DNA of 64,000 bases from Methylobacterium sp. BTF04. Its GTDB lineage: Bacteria; Pseudomonadota; Alphaproteobacteria; Rhizobiales; Beijerinckiaceae. Shown here piece after piece: positions 44,791-54,186 of this stretch. The translations under genes and the position numbers were made by a program. Below the pieces are notes generated by a model. The model did not search any database and was not told the origin of the DNA. It saw only the letters and a list, made by a program, of their open reading frames with translations. Location: assembly GCF_010692745.1 (NCBI RefSeq), contig NZ_JAAHTB010000006.1, positions 113,635 through 177,634 of the forward strand. The letters are read 5' to 3'. Every line of letters begins with the position of its first letter. Position 1 is the first letter of the stretch.

Positions 44791-45585
44791 ATGCAGACCT
44801 ACCATCAGCTTCTCGAACGCATTCTTCGTGAGGGTATCCGCAAGGACGACCGCACCGGCACAGGCACGCTCTCGGTCTTCGGCCACCAGATGCGGTTCGA
44901 CCTCGGCGCCGGATTTCCCGTGGTCACCACGAAGCAGCTGCACCTGCGCTCGATCATCCACGAGTTGCTGTGGTTCCTCACCGGCGACACCAACGTGCGG
45001 GCGCTCCAGGCCAATGGCGTGAGCATCTGGGACGAGTGGGCCGATTCCGATGGCGATCTCGGTCCGGTCTATGGCCGGCAATGGCGGTCCTGGGCCAAGC
45101 CCGATGGCGGCAGCGTCGACCAGATCGCTTGGGTGGTCGACGAAATCCGCCGAAATCCCGATTCCCGCCGACTCATGGTCTCGGCCTGGAACCCGGCCGA
45201 CCTCGACCGGATGGCGCTCGCCCCCTGTCACTGCCTGTTCCAGTTCTACGTGGCCGAGGGTCGACTCTCGTGCCAGCTGTACCAGCGCTCCGCCGACGTC
45301 TTTCTCGGCGTCCCGTTCAATATCGCGAGCTACGCACTCCTCACCGCGATGATCGCACAGGTGACCGGGCTGACGCCGGGCGACTTCGTGCACACGCTGG
45401 GCGACGCCCATCTCTACGTGAATCACCTGGAGCAGGCCCGCCTGCAGCTCACCCGAGAGATCCGCCCCCTGCCGCGCCTCGTCCTGAACCCGGAGGTGGC
45501 GTCGCTGTTCGATTTCCGCTTCGACGATATCGCGCTCGAAGGGTACGATCCCCATCCCGCCATCCGCGCAAAGGTGGCCGTCTGA
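44791..45585 (+). CDS. thyA: Thymidylate synthase
   Basis: ThyA methylates dUMP to dTMP with 5,10-methylene-tetrahydrofolate. The 264 residues match the E. coli enzyme in length. Catalytic Cys146 lies in [10 protein letters not shown], and the dUMP-binding [17 protein letters not shown] and folate-binding segments are present. The stop overlaps the folA start (TGATG), the classic thyA-folA pair that regenerates folate. Confidence 0.97.
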   Translation: MQTYHQLLERILREGIRKDDRTGTGTLSVFGHQMRFDLGAGFPVVTTKQLHLRSIIHELLWFLTGDTNVRALQANGVSIWDEWADSDGDLGPVYGRQWRSWAKPDGGSVDQIAWVVDEIRRNPDSRRLMVSAWNPADLDRMALAPCHCLFQFYVAEGRLSCQLYQRSADVFLGVPFNIASYALLTAMIAQVTGLTPGDFVHTLGDAHLYVNHLEQARLQLTREIRPLPRLVLNPEVASLFDFRFDDIALEGYDPHPAIRAKVAV

Positions 45586-46100
45586 TGAACAGCGCCGTGA
45601 CAGGGCATCCGATCCGCATCACGCTCCTGGCCGCAGTGGCGCGCAATGGCGTCATCGGCCGCGACAACGGCCTGATCTGGCGGCTGCGCAGCGACCTGCG
45701 TCGCTTCAAGGCGCTGACCCTCGGCAAGCCGCTGTTGATGGGGCGCAAGACCTACGATTCCATCGGTCGCCCATTGCCGGGGCGACGGACCATCGTCCTC
45801 ACCCGCGACACCACGTTTTCCGCACCCGAGGTCACCCCTGTTCACGACTGGGCGGGAGCCTTAGCCGCCGCCGGAGAGGCCGAGGAATTGATGGTGGCGG
45901 GCGGCGGTGAGATCTACGCCCTGGCCCTGCCGCACGCCGACCGGATCCATTTCACCGAAGTCGACCTGGCTCCCGACGGAGACACGATCTTCCCGGCCTT
46001 CGACCGGCAGGCGTTTCGCGAAACCCATCGGGAAGCCCACCCAGCCGGCGAGCACGATGCGTGCGCCTTCAGCTTCGTCGATCTCGAACGCATCGCCTGA
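45585..46100 (+). CDS. folA: Dihydrofolate reductase
   Basis: DHFR reduces the dihydrofolate made by ThyA. The 171 residues have LLAAVARNGVIGRDN, KPLLMGRKTYDSIGRPLPGR, the DILMVAGG-type motif (here ELMVAGGGEIY) and the acidic residue Asp37. The active-site loop reads NGLIWRLRSDL. Positions that are proline in most DHFRs (E. coli Pro21 before Trp, and the Pro after Leu) are Ile31 and Arg35 here. The start overlaps the thyA stop. Confidence 0.95.
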   Translation: MNSAVTGHPIRITLLAAVARNGVIGRDNGLIWRLRSDLRRFKALTLGKPLLMGRKTYDSIGRPLPGRRTIVLTRDTTFSAPEVTPVHDWAGALAAAGEAEELMVAGGGEIYALALPHADRIHFTEVDLAPDGDTIFPAFDRQAFRETHREAHPAGEHDACAFSFVDLERIA

Positions 46101-46347
46101 CGCCGCCCGCGACGCATTGTTCAGCATACGCTCGCGCGGTTGTGTTTCGAGGTCGCGATGCCCAAGTGCCAGCCTTGACAGGACTGCGTGGGGCCACGCA
46201 GGTGCGATGGACCGCTTGAGACCGGAGAGGACGCCGACGTCCGCCCGGTCGGGATACGGTGTACGCCGCGAGAGCGGCAAAACCGGATTGAAGGAGCGGT
46301 CTTCGGACGCGACGAAGACGCTGCTCGAACAGGAGATATCGGCAAGC

Positions 46348-47517
46348 ATGCCTTGGAGCAATCAGAGCGGCGGCAGTGGCGGCAACGGGGGAGGGCCCTG
46401 GGGCCGGGGCAGCGGCGGCAATGGCGGCGGCGGTGGCCCCTGGGGTGGCGGTGGCGGTGGCGGCAAGACGCCCCCCGACCTCGAAGACCTGCTCCGGCGC
46501 GGTCAGGACCGTCTGCGCGGCGTCATGCCGGGCGGCACGATGGGTGGCGGCAAGGGTATCCTCATTGCAGGCGGCCTCGTGATCCTCGGCTGGCTGGCCA
46601 CCGGGTTCTACAAGGTCGAGCCGCAGCAGGTCGGTATCGAGACGATCTTCGGGCGCTATACCAACACCACCGGCCAGGGCCTGAACTACATCTTCCCCTA
46701 TCCCATCGGCGCGGTGACCAAGCCGAATGTCGGGCAGGTGAACAGCATCCAGGTCGGCTATCGCGCCGGCATCGGCGCACAGGGCCGTGGCCGCGACATG
46801 CCCGAGGAGAGCTTGATGCTCACCGGCGACGAGAACATCGTCGACCTCGATTTCGAGGTGCAGTGGCGCGTCAATCCGCTGAAGGCGTCGGATTACGTCT
46901 TCAACCTCGAGAACCCCGAGGGCACGATCAAGGCCATCGCCGAGAGCGCGATGCGCGAGGTCATCGGCCGCCGCAACATCCAGGCGATCCTAACCAACGA
47001 GCAGTCGAGCGTCGCCCAGGAGGTCAAGGAGATCACCCAGAAGGCGCTCGACGAATACGGCGCCGGTGTCCGCATCGAGGTCGTCCAGCTCGTCAGCGTC
47101 AACCCACCGCCGGAGGTGCGCCCCGCCTTCATCGACGTGAACGCCGCGCAGCAGGATGCCGAGCGTGCGCAGAACGAAGCCCGGACCTACGCGAGCCGCG
47201 AGGTTCCGCAGGCCAAGGGTAAGGTCGCGCAGATCGTCCAGGCGGCGGAAGCCTACAAGACGCAGGCGACCGCCGAGGCGACCGGCCAGTCCGCACGCTT
47301 CAAGCAGGTCTACGAATCCTACAAGATCGCGCCGGCCATCAGCCGCGAGCGCATCTTCCTCGAAACGATGGAGCGGGTCCTGGGCTCGGTCAACAAGGTG
47401 ATCATCGATCAGAACGGCACCGGCGTGAATGGCGCCGGCAATACTTCTGGTGTCGTGCCGGTGCTTCCTCTGGCCGAATTCGGTCCCCGCAGCGCCACCG
47501 GTGGAGCGGCCCGATGA
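46348..47517 (+). CDS. hflK: FtsH protease activity modulator HflK
   Basis: HflK is an inner-membrane SPFH/prohibitin protein that with HflC forms a cage around FtsH. The 389 residues start with a Gly-rich cytoplasmic segment. One membrane helix (about 72-90, ILIAGGLVILGWLATG) and the SPFH domain follow, including MREVIGRRNIQAI. I chose ATG 46348 with AGGAGATAT upstream. It overlaps hflC by four bases. The 46101-46347 gap after folA holds no gene I can support. Confidence 0.95.
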   Translation: MPWSNQSGGSGGNGGGPWGRGSGGNGGGGGPWGGGGGGGKTPPDLEDLLRRGQDRLRGVMPGGTMGGGKGILIAGGLVILGWLATGFYKVEPQQVGIETIFGRYTNTTGQGLNYIFPYPIGAVTKPNVGQVNSIQVGYRAGIGAQGRGRDMPEESLMLTGDENIVDLDFEVQWRVNPLKASDYVFNLENPEGTIKAIAESAMREVIGRRNIQAILTNEQSSVAQEVKEITQKALDEYGAGVRIEVVQLVSVNPPPEVRPAFIDVNAAQQDAERAQNEARTYASREVPQAKGKVAQIVQAAEAYKTQATAEATGQSARFKQVYESYKIAPAISRERIFLETMERVLGSVNKVIIDQNGTGVNGAGNTSGVVPVLPLAEFGPRSATGGAAR

Positions 47518-48488
47518 ACAATCCCACCATCCGTACCGGCGCCCTCATCGTCGCCGCGGCCATCGTCGTCGCGCTCTATGCCGCCGTCTTCACCGTCGGT
47601 CAGATGCAGCAGGCCCTCGTCCTGCGGTTCGGTGGCATCCGCGCCGTCCTGAACCAGACCGGCACCGACAAGCCCGGCCTATACTTCAAGATTCCGTTCA
47701 TCGAGAACCTGGTCATGTTCGACAAGCGGGTGCTCGACCTCGATCTGCCGGTTCAGACGCTGCTGACGGCCGATCGGCAGAACCTCGAAGTCGATGCCTT
47801 CGCGCGCTACCGGATCACTGATCCGCTGAAGTTCTATCAGTCGGTCAACAACGTGCCGCGCGCCAACACGCTGCTGGCGAGCTTCACCAACTCGTCCCTG
47901 CGCAACGTGCTCGCCCGCTCGACCCGCGACGCCATCGTGCGGACCCAGCGTTCGGATCTGATGAACCAGATCCAGGCGGAGGTGAATCGCCAGGCCAAGG
48001 ATCTCGGCGTCGAGATCGTCGACCTGCGCATGACGCGCGTCGATCTGCCGGCTCAGAACAGCTCGGCAGTCTACAAGCGCATGACGACGGAGCGGAATCG
48101 CGAGGCGGCGGACATCCGTGCCAACGGCGACCAGATCGCCGCCACCATCAAGGCCAAGGCAGATCGCGACGTCACGGTGCTTCTGTCGGAAGCCAACCAG
48201 ACCTCGGAGACCCTGCGCGGCCAGGGCGACGCCGACAAGAACCGCATCCTGGCGGAAGCCTATGGCAAGGACGCGGACTTCTTCAGCTTCTACCGGTCGA
48301 TGCAGGCCTACGAGACCGGGTTGAAGGGTTCCGAGACGCGCCTCGTGATCAGCCCGTCTTCGGACTTCTTCCGCTACTTCAGCGATCCGCAGGGGCGGTC
48401 ACCGGCGACTGCAGCGCGCGGCGCGACTGCGCCGGCTCGCGGCACGTCCGATACCGGCACGACCGGATCGACGGGTCAGCGTCCTTGA
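47514..48488 (+). CDS. hflC: Protease modulator HflC
   Basis: HflC partners HflK on the periplasmic side of FtsH. The 324 residues have an N-terminal anchor (ALIVAAAIVVALYAAVF) and the SPFH domain with ITDPLKFYQSV and RSDLMNQIQAEV. A low-complexity Thr/Ala/Gly tail follows. The start overlaps the hflK stop (ATGA). A stem-loop follows before degP, which continues the same direction. Confidence 0.95.
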   Translation: MNNPTIRTGALIVAAAIVVALYAAVFTVGQMQQALVLRFGGIRAVLNQTGTDKPGLYFKIPFIENLVMFDKRVLDLDLPVQTLLTADRQNLEVDAFARYRITDPLKFYQSVNNVPRANTLLASFTNSSLRNVLARSTRDAIVRTQRSDLMNQIQAEVNRQAKDLGVEIVDLRMTRVDLPAQNSSAVYKRMTTERNREAADIRANGDQIAATIKAKADRDVTVLLSEANQTSETLRGQGDADKNRILAEAYGKDADFFSFYRSMQAYETGLKGSETRLVISPSSDFFRYFSDPQGRSPATAARGATAPARGTSDTGTTGSTGQRP

Positions 48489-48521
48489 CGCCCTGATCGC
48501 GCGACGACGACCGACACCGTA

Positions 48522-48552
48522 ACGGCCGGCCCGCTTCCCGCGTGCCGGCCGT
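48522..48552 (+). other. Stem-loop between hflC and degP
   Basis: A perfect nine-base inverted repeat (48522-48530 and 48544-48552, ACGGCCGGC/GCCGGCCGT) with a 13-base loop. No T run follows, so it is not a standard terminator. It could slow or process the transcript between the HflKC and DegP parts. Confidence 0.5.
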
Positions 48553-48613
48553 GCCCTTGATCGTGCGTCCCTGCGGACGATCTAAGGTCATCGTTCCAGC
48601 CAAGAGGTCGACC

Positions 48614-50152
48614 ATGGTTCCCGTTGCGAGCGCCGTCCGGGCGCGACCTTCCCGAGCGCTCCACCAGTCCATGCGTTCGCTCCTCGCGGCCGCGACCTTC
48701 GCGACCTCGGTGGCTTTCGTCGGCCTGCCGCAGGCAGCCTATGCCAAAGGACCGGAATCGCTCGCCGATCTCGCCGATCAGGTCACCGACGCCGTGGTGA
48801 ACATTTCGGCGTCCACCACCGTCGAGGCTCGCCCGAGCGCCCGCACCGGCCCGCAATTGCCGCCCGGCACGCCGTTCGAGGACCTGTTCGAGGAATTCTT
48901 CAACAAGCGTGGCCAGCGCGGCGGTGGCGACCGCAGCGAAGGGGATTCCCCGCGCCAGCAGCCGCGCAAGTCGAACTCGCTCGGCTCGGGCTTCATCATC
49001 GACGCCTCCGGGATCGTGGTCACCAACAATCACGTCATCGGCGATGCCAACGACATCCAGGTCATCCTGCACAACGGCACGAAGCTGAAGGCCGAGATCA
49101 TCGGCAAGGATGCCAAGATCGATCTCGCGGTGCTGCGGGTGAAACCCGATGCCGATAAGCCGCTGAAGGCTGTGCCGTTCGGCAACTCCGACAAGATGCG
49201 ACCCGGCGACTGGGTCATCGCCATCGGCAACCCGTTCGGTCTCGGCGGTTCGGTCTCGGCCGGCATCGTTTCGGCGCGGGGCCGCAACATCGAATCCGGC
49301 CCTTACGACAACTACATCCAGACGGATGCGGCCATCAACAAGGGCAATTCCGGCGGTCCGCTGTTCAACATGAACGGTGAGGTCATCGGCATCAACACGG
49401 CGATCCTGTCGCCCACCGGCGGCTCGGTCGGCATCGGCTTTGCCGTCCCATCCGACACCGCGAGCCCGGTCATCGAGCAATTGCGCGAGTTCGGCGAGGT
49501 CCGCCGCGGCTGGCTCGGCGTGCGCATCCAGAACGTCGACGACGCCACCGCCGACGCGCTCGGCCTCAAGGGTGGCGCCAAGGGCGCGCTCATCGCCGGT
49601 GTCGACGAGAAGGGTCCCGCCAAGGTCTCGGGTCTCGAGGTCGGCGACGTCATCACCAAGTTCAACGGCAACACCGTGAAGTCGTCGAGCGACCTGCCGC
49701 GCATCGTCGCGTCGACCCCGGTGGGCAAGACCGTGGAGGTGATCGTGGTGCGCAAGGGCGCCGAGTCGACGAAGTCCGTCACCCTCGGACGCCTGGAAGA
49801 CAACGAAAAGCCTCAGCTCGCCAACGCCAAGCAGCCGGAAGCCGAGAGCGCGATCCGTCAGGCGCTCGGCCTCAACCTGTCGAGCCTTACCGACGAGTTG
49901 CGGAAGCGCTACAGCATCAAGGACACCCTCAAGGGCGTCGTGGTGACCCGCGTGGACCCCAACTCGACGGCGGCCGACAAGCAGATCAAGCCGGGCGAGA
50001 TCATCGTCGAAGTCGGGCAGGAAGCCGTCAACGCACCGGCCGACGTGACCAAGAGGATCGATCAACTGAAGAAGGACGGTCGGAAGTCCGTGCTGCTGCT
50101 GGTGGCGAGTGCGTCCGGCGACGTGCGCTTCGTGGCGATCGGCCTCGAATAA
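48614..50152 (+). CDS. degP: DegP/DegQ-type periplasmic serine protease (Do family)
   Basis: HtrA-family envelope protease and chaperone. The 512 residues have a signal peptide (about 1-44, ending AAYAK), a trypsin-like domain with His140 (TNNHVIG), Asp170 (KIDLAVL) and Ser246 (GNSGG), then two PDZ domains. It would degrade misfolded envelope proteins. ATG 48614 gives MVPVASAVRA; an ATG at 48674 (MRSLLAAAT) is closer to a standard signal peptide. The hflKC-degP order is conserved in Rhizobiales. A hairpin terminator follows. Confidence 0.95.
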   Translation: MVPVASAVRARPSRALHQSMRSLLAAATFATSVAFVGLPQAAYAKGPESLADLADQVTDAVVNISASTTVEARPSARTGPQLPPGTPFEDLFEEFFNKRGQRGGGDRSEGDSPRQQPRKSNSLGSGFIIDASGIVVTNNHVIGDANDIQVILHNGTKLKAEIIGKDAKIDLAVLRVKPDADKPLKAVPFGNSDKMRPGDWVIAIGNPFGLGGSVSAGIVSARGRNIESGPYDNYIQTDAAINKGNSGGPLFNMNGEVIGINTAILSPTGGSVGIGFAVPSDTASPVIEQLREFGEVRRGWLGVRIQNVDDATADALGLKGGAKGALIAGVDEKGPAKVSGLEVGDVITKFNGNTVKSSSDLPRIVASTPVGKTVEVIVVRKGAESTKSVTLGRLEDNEKPQLANAKQPEAESAIRQALGLNLSSLTDELRKRYSIKDTLKGVVVTRVDPNSTAADKQIKPGEIIVEVGQEAVNAPADVTKRIDQLKKDGRKSVLLLVASASGDVRFVAIGLE

Positions 50153-50181
50153 CGCGCGATCGCGCTACGTCCACCACATCG

Positions 50182-50215
50182 AAGGCCGCCGCCCGGATCG
50201 GGCCGGCGGCCTTTT
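50182..50215. terminator. Bidirectional terminator between degP and serB
   Basis: A long GC-rich inverted repeat (left arm from 50182, right arm to 50215, one bulge) is followed by TTTTTC on the plus strand for degP. It abuts the convergent serB stop. Confidence 0.85.
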
Positions 50216-51112
50216 TCAGTTCACGAACTCGCTCGCGGAAAACCCCTGGAGATAGAGCAGGGCGGTGAGATCGCCGTGGTCGATCCGGACATCCGCCGCC
50301 GCCGCGACCTTGGGCTTGGCGCGGAAGGCGACCCCGAGTCCGGCCTCCTCCAGCATGGCGAGGTCGTTGGCTCCGTCGCCGACCGCCAGCGTGTCGGCCG
50401 GGTCGAGGCCGAACCGGCTGCGGAGCGCCACGAGGGCGGCGCGCTTGGTCTCCTGGCCGACGATCGGCTCCTCGACGGCGCCGGTGAGACGTCCGGCCCG
50501 CACGCCGAGGGTCGTCGCGTGAGCCTCGTCGAAACCGATCAGCGCGGCGACCGGCCCGGTGAAGAGCGTGAATCCGCCCGAGACCAGGCAGGTATGGGTG
50601 CCGTGCGCCTTCATGGTCCGCACCAGCGTCCGGCCGCCGGGAGTGAGGGTGATGCGGTTGGCGATCAGGTCGTCGACGACCGCGACGGGCAGGTCGCGCA
50701 GCAAAGCCACGCGCTCGCGCAGAGCCGGCTCGAACGCGATCTCGCCGCGCATGGCCCGCTCGGTGATCGCCGAAACCTCCGCCTTCAGGCCGATCGTATG
50801 GGCGAGTTCATCGATGCATTCCTGCTCGATCATGGTGGAATCCATGTCGGCGAGGAACAGGCGCTTGCGCCGGTGCGGGCCGGCGGGCAGCACGGCAATG
50901 TCGAGGGGTTCCGAGGCCAGGGCCGCTCTCAGTCGCCGTGCCAGCGCCGGCGCGTCCTGAGGCGCGCCCGAGACCAGGATTTCGGCAGCGACCTCGCCAT
51001 GCAGGATACGCGGCTGATGGTCGGTGCGCAGCACCGCGCGCGTCTCGGCCAGCACCGCATCGGTGATGGCGGGGCGGCTCTCGTTTGCTATCAGGATCGC
51101 GACGAGGGACAT
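50216..51112 (-). CDS. serB: Phosphoserine phosphatase SerB
   Basis: SerB dephosphorylates phosphoserine in serine synthesis. The 298 residues have an N-terminal ACT-like domain (about 1-80) and a HAD core. The nucleophile pair is Asp89/Asp91 in ADMDSTMIEQE, followed by SGGFTLF and VGDGANDLAML. The ATG at 51112 lies within the longest miaA frame, so the two divergent 5' ends are close or overlapping. Confidence 0.95.
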   Translation of the reverse strand: MSLVAILIANESRPAITDAVLAETRAVLRTDHQPRILHGEVAAEILVSGAPQDAPALARRLRAALASEPLDIAVLPAGPHRRKRLFLADMDSTMIEQECIDELAHTIGLKAEVSAITERAMRGEIAFEPALRERVALLRDLPVAVVDDLIANRITLTPGGRTLVRTMKAHGTHTCLVSGGFTLFTGPVAALIGFDEAHATTLGVRAGRLTGAVEEPIVGQETKRAALVALRSRFGLDPADTLAVGDGANDLAMLEEAGLGVAFRAKPKVAAAADVRIDHGDLTALLYLQGFSASEFVN

Positions 51113-51129
51113 CCGGGAGCTTCCACGCC

Positions 51130-52092
51130 TTGCCGCCGCTCACCACTACGACGCAGACGCGAAGCCGGCCGGCGGCCATCCTCATCGCAGGGCCGACAGC
51201 CTCGGGCAAGTCGGGCCTCGCCCTCGCGCTGGCGCGCGCCTTCGACGGCGTCGTGATCAATACGGATTCGATGCAGGTCTATGCCGACCTGCGCCGTCTC
51301 TCCGCCCGGCCGTGCGACGCCGAGGAGGCGCAGGCGCCCCATCGTCTCTACGGCCATGTCGACGGCGCAGTGAATTTTTCCGCCGGCCATTTCGTCCGCG
51401 AAGCGGTTCCGCTTCTTGCGGCACTTCAGGCGCAGGAGCGCCTGCCGATCTTCGTCGGTGGCACGGGCCTGTATTTCCGTGCTCTGGAGGAGGGGCTTTC
51501 GAATCTGCCGGCGGTCCCGGATGCCGTGCGGGCTGAAATCAGGCTGCAAGCCGAAGGCCGTCCGACCGAGGCGCTCCATGCCGATCTCGCGATCGTCGAT
51601 CCGGCCGGCGCCGAAATCCTGCGTCCGAGCGACCGCGCCAGGGTGATGCGCGCCCTCGAAATCTTCGCCGCCACCGGCAAGCCGATCTCGGCTTTCCACG
51701 GCCAGCGCTTGCCCGGCCCGCTGATGGGGCTGCCGCTGTTGAAGCTCTTCCTCGCGCCGGAGCGCGACACGCTCCGGCAGCGCATCGATGCGCGTTTTAT
51801 CAGTATGATCCGGGACGGCGCCCTCGACGAGGTTGCCGCCCTGCGCGAGCGACGCCTCGATCCGATGCTGCCGATCATGCGGGCGCATGGGGTGCCGGGC
51901 CTGATCGCCCATCTCGACGGGGCGATCTCCCGTGACGAGGCGATCCTTCGCGGGCAGGCCGATACACGCCGCTACGCCAAACGTCAGTTCACCTGGTTTC
52001 GCCACCAGATGGGCGCGGACTGGCTGTGGACTGCGCCCGAGGCGTCTCTCGCCCTCGCCGAGGCGCGACTCACGTCTCCAGGCGGGCGATGA
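51130..52092 (+). CDS. miaA: tRNA dimethylallyltransferase MiaA
   Basis: MiaA adds the isopentenyl group to A37 of UNN-reading tRNAs. The protein has the P-loop GPTASGKS, NTDSMQVY, the FVGGTGLYFRAL loop and the C-terminal YAKRQFTWFR motif. I place the start at the TTG at 51130, about 20 residues before the P-loop. The frame also has an ATG at 51085, but that would overlap the 5' end of divergent serB by 28 bases. The 3' end overlaps the convergent dehydrogenase gene by 23 bases. Confidence 0.9.
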   Translation: MPPLTTTTQTRSRPAAILIAGPTASGKSGLALALARAFDGVVINTDSMQVYADLRRLSARPCDAEEAQAPHRLYGHVDGAVNFSAGHFVREAVPLLAALQAQERLPIFVGGTGLYFRALEEGLSNLPAVPDAVRAEIRLQAEGRPTEALHADLAIVDPAGAEILRPSDRARVMRALEIFAATGKPISAFHGQRLPGPLMGLPLLKLFLAPERDTLRQRIDARFISMIRDGALDEVAALRERRLDPMLPIMRAHGVPGLIAHLDGAISRDEAILRGQADTRRYAKRQFTWFRHQMGADWLWTAPEASLALAEARLTSPGGR

Positions 52093-52939
52093 GCGAGGAG
52101 GTATCCCAGCGGCTCCCGCCCATGGCCTGGACGTCTGCGTAGAACTGGTCGACGAGTGCGGTCACCGGTAGGCGGGCGCCGTTGCGGCGCGCTTCCGCCA
52201 GCAGGATGCCGAGATCCTTGCGCATCCAGTCGACGGCAAAGCCGAAATCGAACTTTTCGGCATTCATCGTCCGGCCGCGGTTCTCCATCTGCCACGAGCC
52301 GGCGGCGCCCTTCGCAATCACGTCGAGCACCGCATCGACGTCGAGCTCGGCGCGCTTGGCGAAGTGGATCGCTTCCGACAGGCCCTGTACGATTCCCGCG
52401 ATGGCGATCTGGTTGACCATCTTGGTGAGCTGGCCGGAGCCGGACGGCCCCATCAGGCGGCTTGCCTTGGCAAAGCACAGGATGGCGGCCTCGACCTTGG
52501 CGTAGTCGGCGGCGTCACCGCCGCACATCACGGTGAGGGCGGCATTCTCGGCGCCGGCCTGTCCGCCCGAGACCGGTGCGTCGATGAAGGCGAAGCCGGC
52601 GGCCTTCGCGGCCTCGGCCAGTTCGCGCGCCACTTCGGCCGACGCGGTGGTGTGGTCGACGAAGATCGCGCCCGTGTCCATGCCCGCGAAGGCGCCGTCC
52701 TCGCCGAGCGTCACGCCGCGCAGATCGTCGTCGTTGCCGACGCAGGCGAACACGATCTCCTGGCCCTGGGCCGCCTCGCGCGGGGTCTTGGCCGATCGAC
52801 CGCCATGCGCCGTCACCCAGGCCTCGGCCTTGGCGGCGGTCCGGTTGTAGACGGTGACGTCGTGGCCTTTTTTGGCGAGATGTCCGGCCATCGGGCCACC
52901 CATCACACCGAGGCCCAGAAACGCGACCTTCGCCATCAT
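52070..52939 (-). CDS. NAD(P)-dependent beta-hydroxyacid dehydrogenase (3-HIBDH family)
   Basis: The 289-residue protein has the Rossmann start FLGLGVMGGPMA, the DAPVSGGQAGAENAALT substrate stretch and the catalytic Lys segment GQLTKMVNQ of 3-hydroxyisobutyrate/tartronate-semialdehyde-type dehydrogenases. Substrate cannot be fixed from sequence: 3-hydroxyisobutyrate, 2-hydroxy-3-oxopropionate and other hydroxyacids are possible. In a methylotroph, glyoxylate or tartronate-semialdehyde reduction is plausible (inference). Confidence 0.88.
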   Translation of the reverse strand: MMAKVAFLGLGVMGGPMAGHLAKKGHDVTVYNRTAAKAEAWVTAHGGRSAKTPREAAQGQEIVFACVGNDDDLRGVTLGEDGAFAGMDTGAIFVDHTTASAEVARELAEAAKAAGFAFIDAPVSGGQAGAENAALTVMCGGDAADYAKVEAAILCFAKASRLMGPSGSGQLTKMVNQIAIAGIVQGLSEAIHFAKRAELDVDAVLDVIAKGAAGSWQMENRGRTMNAEKFDFGFAVDWMRKDLGILLAEARRNGARLPVTALVDQFYADVQAMGGSRWDTSSLIARLET

Positions 52940-53011
52940 CCGTCTCCCAATCGTATCGAGGATCAGGGCGGTCTAGGTTCGATGGCCCCGGGGGTCAAAC
53001 CATCCGGAGCA

Positions 53012-54043
53012 TCAGCCCCCGGTCACGCTCATGTGACGCGGCACGGCGGCAGGGCGCGCCCGCTCGATGACGAAATCATGCCCCTTCGGCTTGCGGGCGA
53101 TGGCGTCGATCACCGCTTGCGTGACGAGGGCATCGTCCGGCGAAGCGCGCAGTACGGAGCGCAAATCGGCGGCGTCTTCCTGCCCGAGACACATGTAGAG
53201 CTTGCCCGTACAGGTCAGGCGCACCCGGTTGCAGCTCTCGCAGAAATTATGGGTGAGCGGCGTGATGAAGCCGAGGCGTCCGCCGGTCTCGGCAATGTGG
53301 ACATAGCGTGCTGGACCGCCGGTGCGGTCGGGGAGCGGCGTCATCGTGAAGCGCTGCTCGAGCCGGGCGCGCGCCACCGAAAGCGGCAGGAACTGGTCGG
53401 TCCGGTCACCCTCGATCTCGCCGAGCGGCATCACCTCGATCAGGGTCATGTCCATGCCATCGCCATGGGCCCAGGCGATCATGTCGGCGATCTCGTCCTC
53501 GTTGACACCTTTCAGCGCCACCGCGTTGATCTTGACCTTGATGCCGGCTTTCCGAGCCGCCGCGATGCCGTCGAGCACCACCTTGAGATCACCGCGTCGG
53601 GTCACCGCCCGGAACTTGTCCGGGTCGAGGGTATCGAGGGAGACGTTGACCCGCTTCACGCCGAGATCGGCCAATTCCGGGGCGAAGCGTCCGAGCTGCG
53701 TCCCGTTCGTGGTCATCGTCAGCTCTTCGAGCGCGCCGGTGCCGAGGTGGCGCGAGAGACGGCGGAACAGGTGCATGATGTCGCGGCGCACCAGCGGCTC
53801 GCCGCCGGTGATGCGGAGCTTTCGCACGCCGCGGCCGATGAACACCGCGCTGAGCCGGTCGAGTTCCTCCAGCGTGAGCAGGTCACGCTTGGGCAGGAAG
53901 TTCATGTCGTCCGACATGCAATAGACGCAGCGCAGATCGCAGCGATCGGTCACCGAAATCCGCAAATAGGTGATCGCCCGCTGGAACGGGTCGATCAGCG
54001 GCGCCGGTGCAGAGACAGCGTTGATGTCGCGGGGACCCCACAT
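53012..54043 (-). CDS. moaA: GTP 3',8-cyclase MoaA (molybdenum cofactor synthesis)
   Basis: MoaA is the radical SAM enzyme that turns GTP into 3',8-cyclo-GTP, the first molybdopterin step. The 343 residues show the SAM cluster CDLRCVYC (Cys35, 39, 42), the GGEPL motif, the second cluster Cx2C...C in [18 protein letters not shown] and the essential C-terminal GG. I chose ATG 54043 ([10 protein letters not shown]). The pathway would serve the formate dehydrogenase near the right end. It is divergent from the DUF971 gene. Confidence 0.95.
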   Translation of the reverse strand: MWGPRDINAVSAPAPLIDPFQRAITYLRISVTDRCDLRCVYCMSDDMNFLPKRDLLTLEELDRLSAVFIGRGVRKLRITGGEPLVRRDIMHLFRRLSRHLGTGALEELTMTTNGTQLGRFAPELADLGVKRVNVSLDTLDPDKFRAVTRRGDLKVVLDGIAAARKAGIKVKINAVALKGVNEDEIADMIAWAHGDGMDMTLIEVMPLGEIEGDRTDQFLPLSVARARLEQRFTMTPLPDRTGGPARYVHIAETGGRLGFITPLTHNFCESCNRVRLTCTGKLYMCLGQEDAADLRSVLRASPDDALVTQAVIDAIARKPKGHDFVIERARPAAVPRHMSVTGG

Positions 54044-54186
54044 GCGGGACTCTGAACTCGTCTGTGAGGAAGAAACTGCGGCGTGGTCGCGTGACGAACC
54101 TAGCATGGATAGGCATATGAGGTCTTGCACCCCCGCGGGCAAGTTCGTTGACGATGCGGTGGGATCATGCCTGTGAGGAGTTTGCC

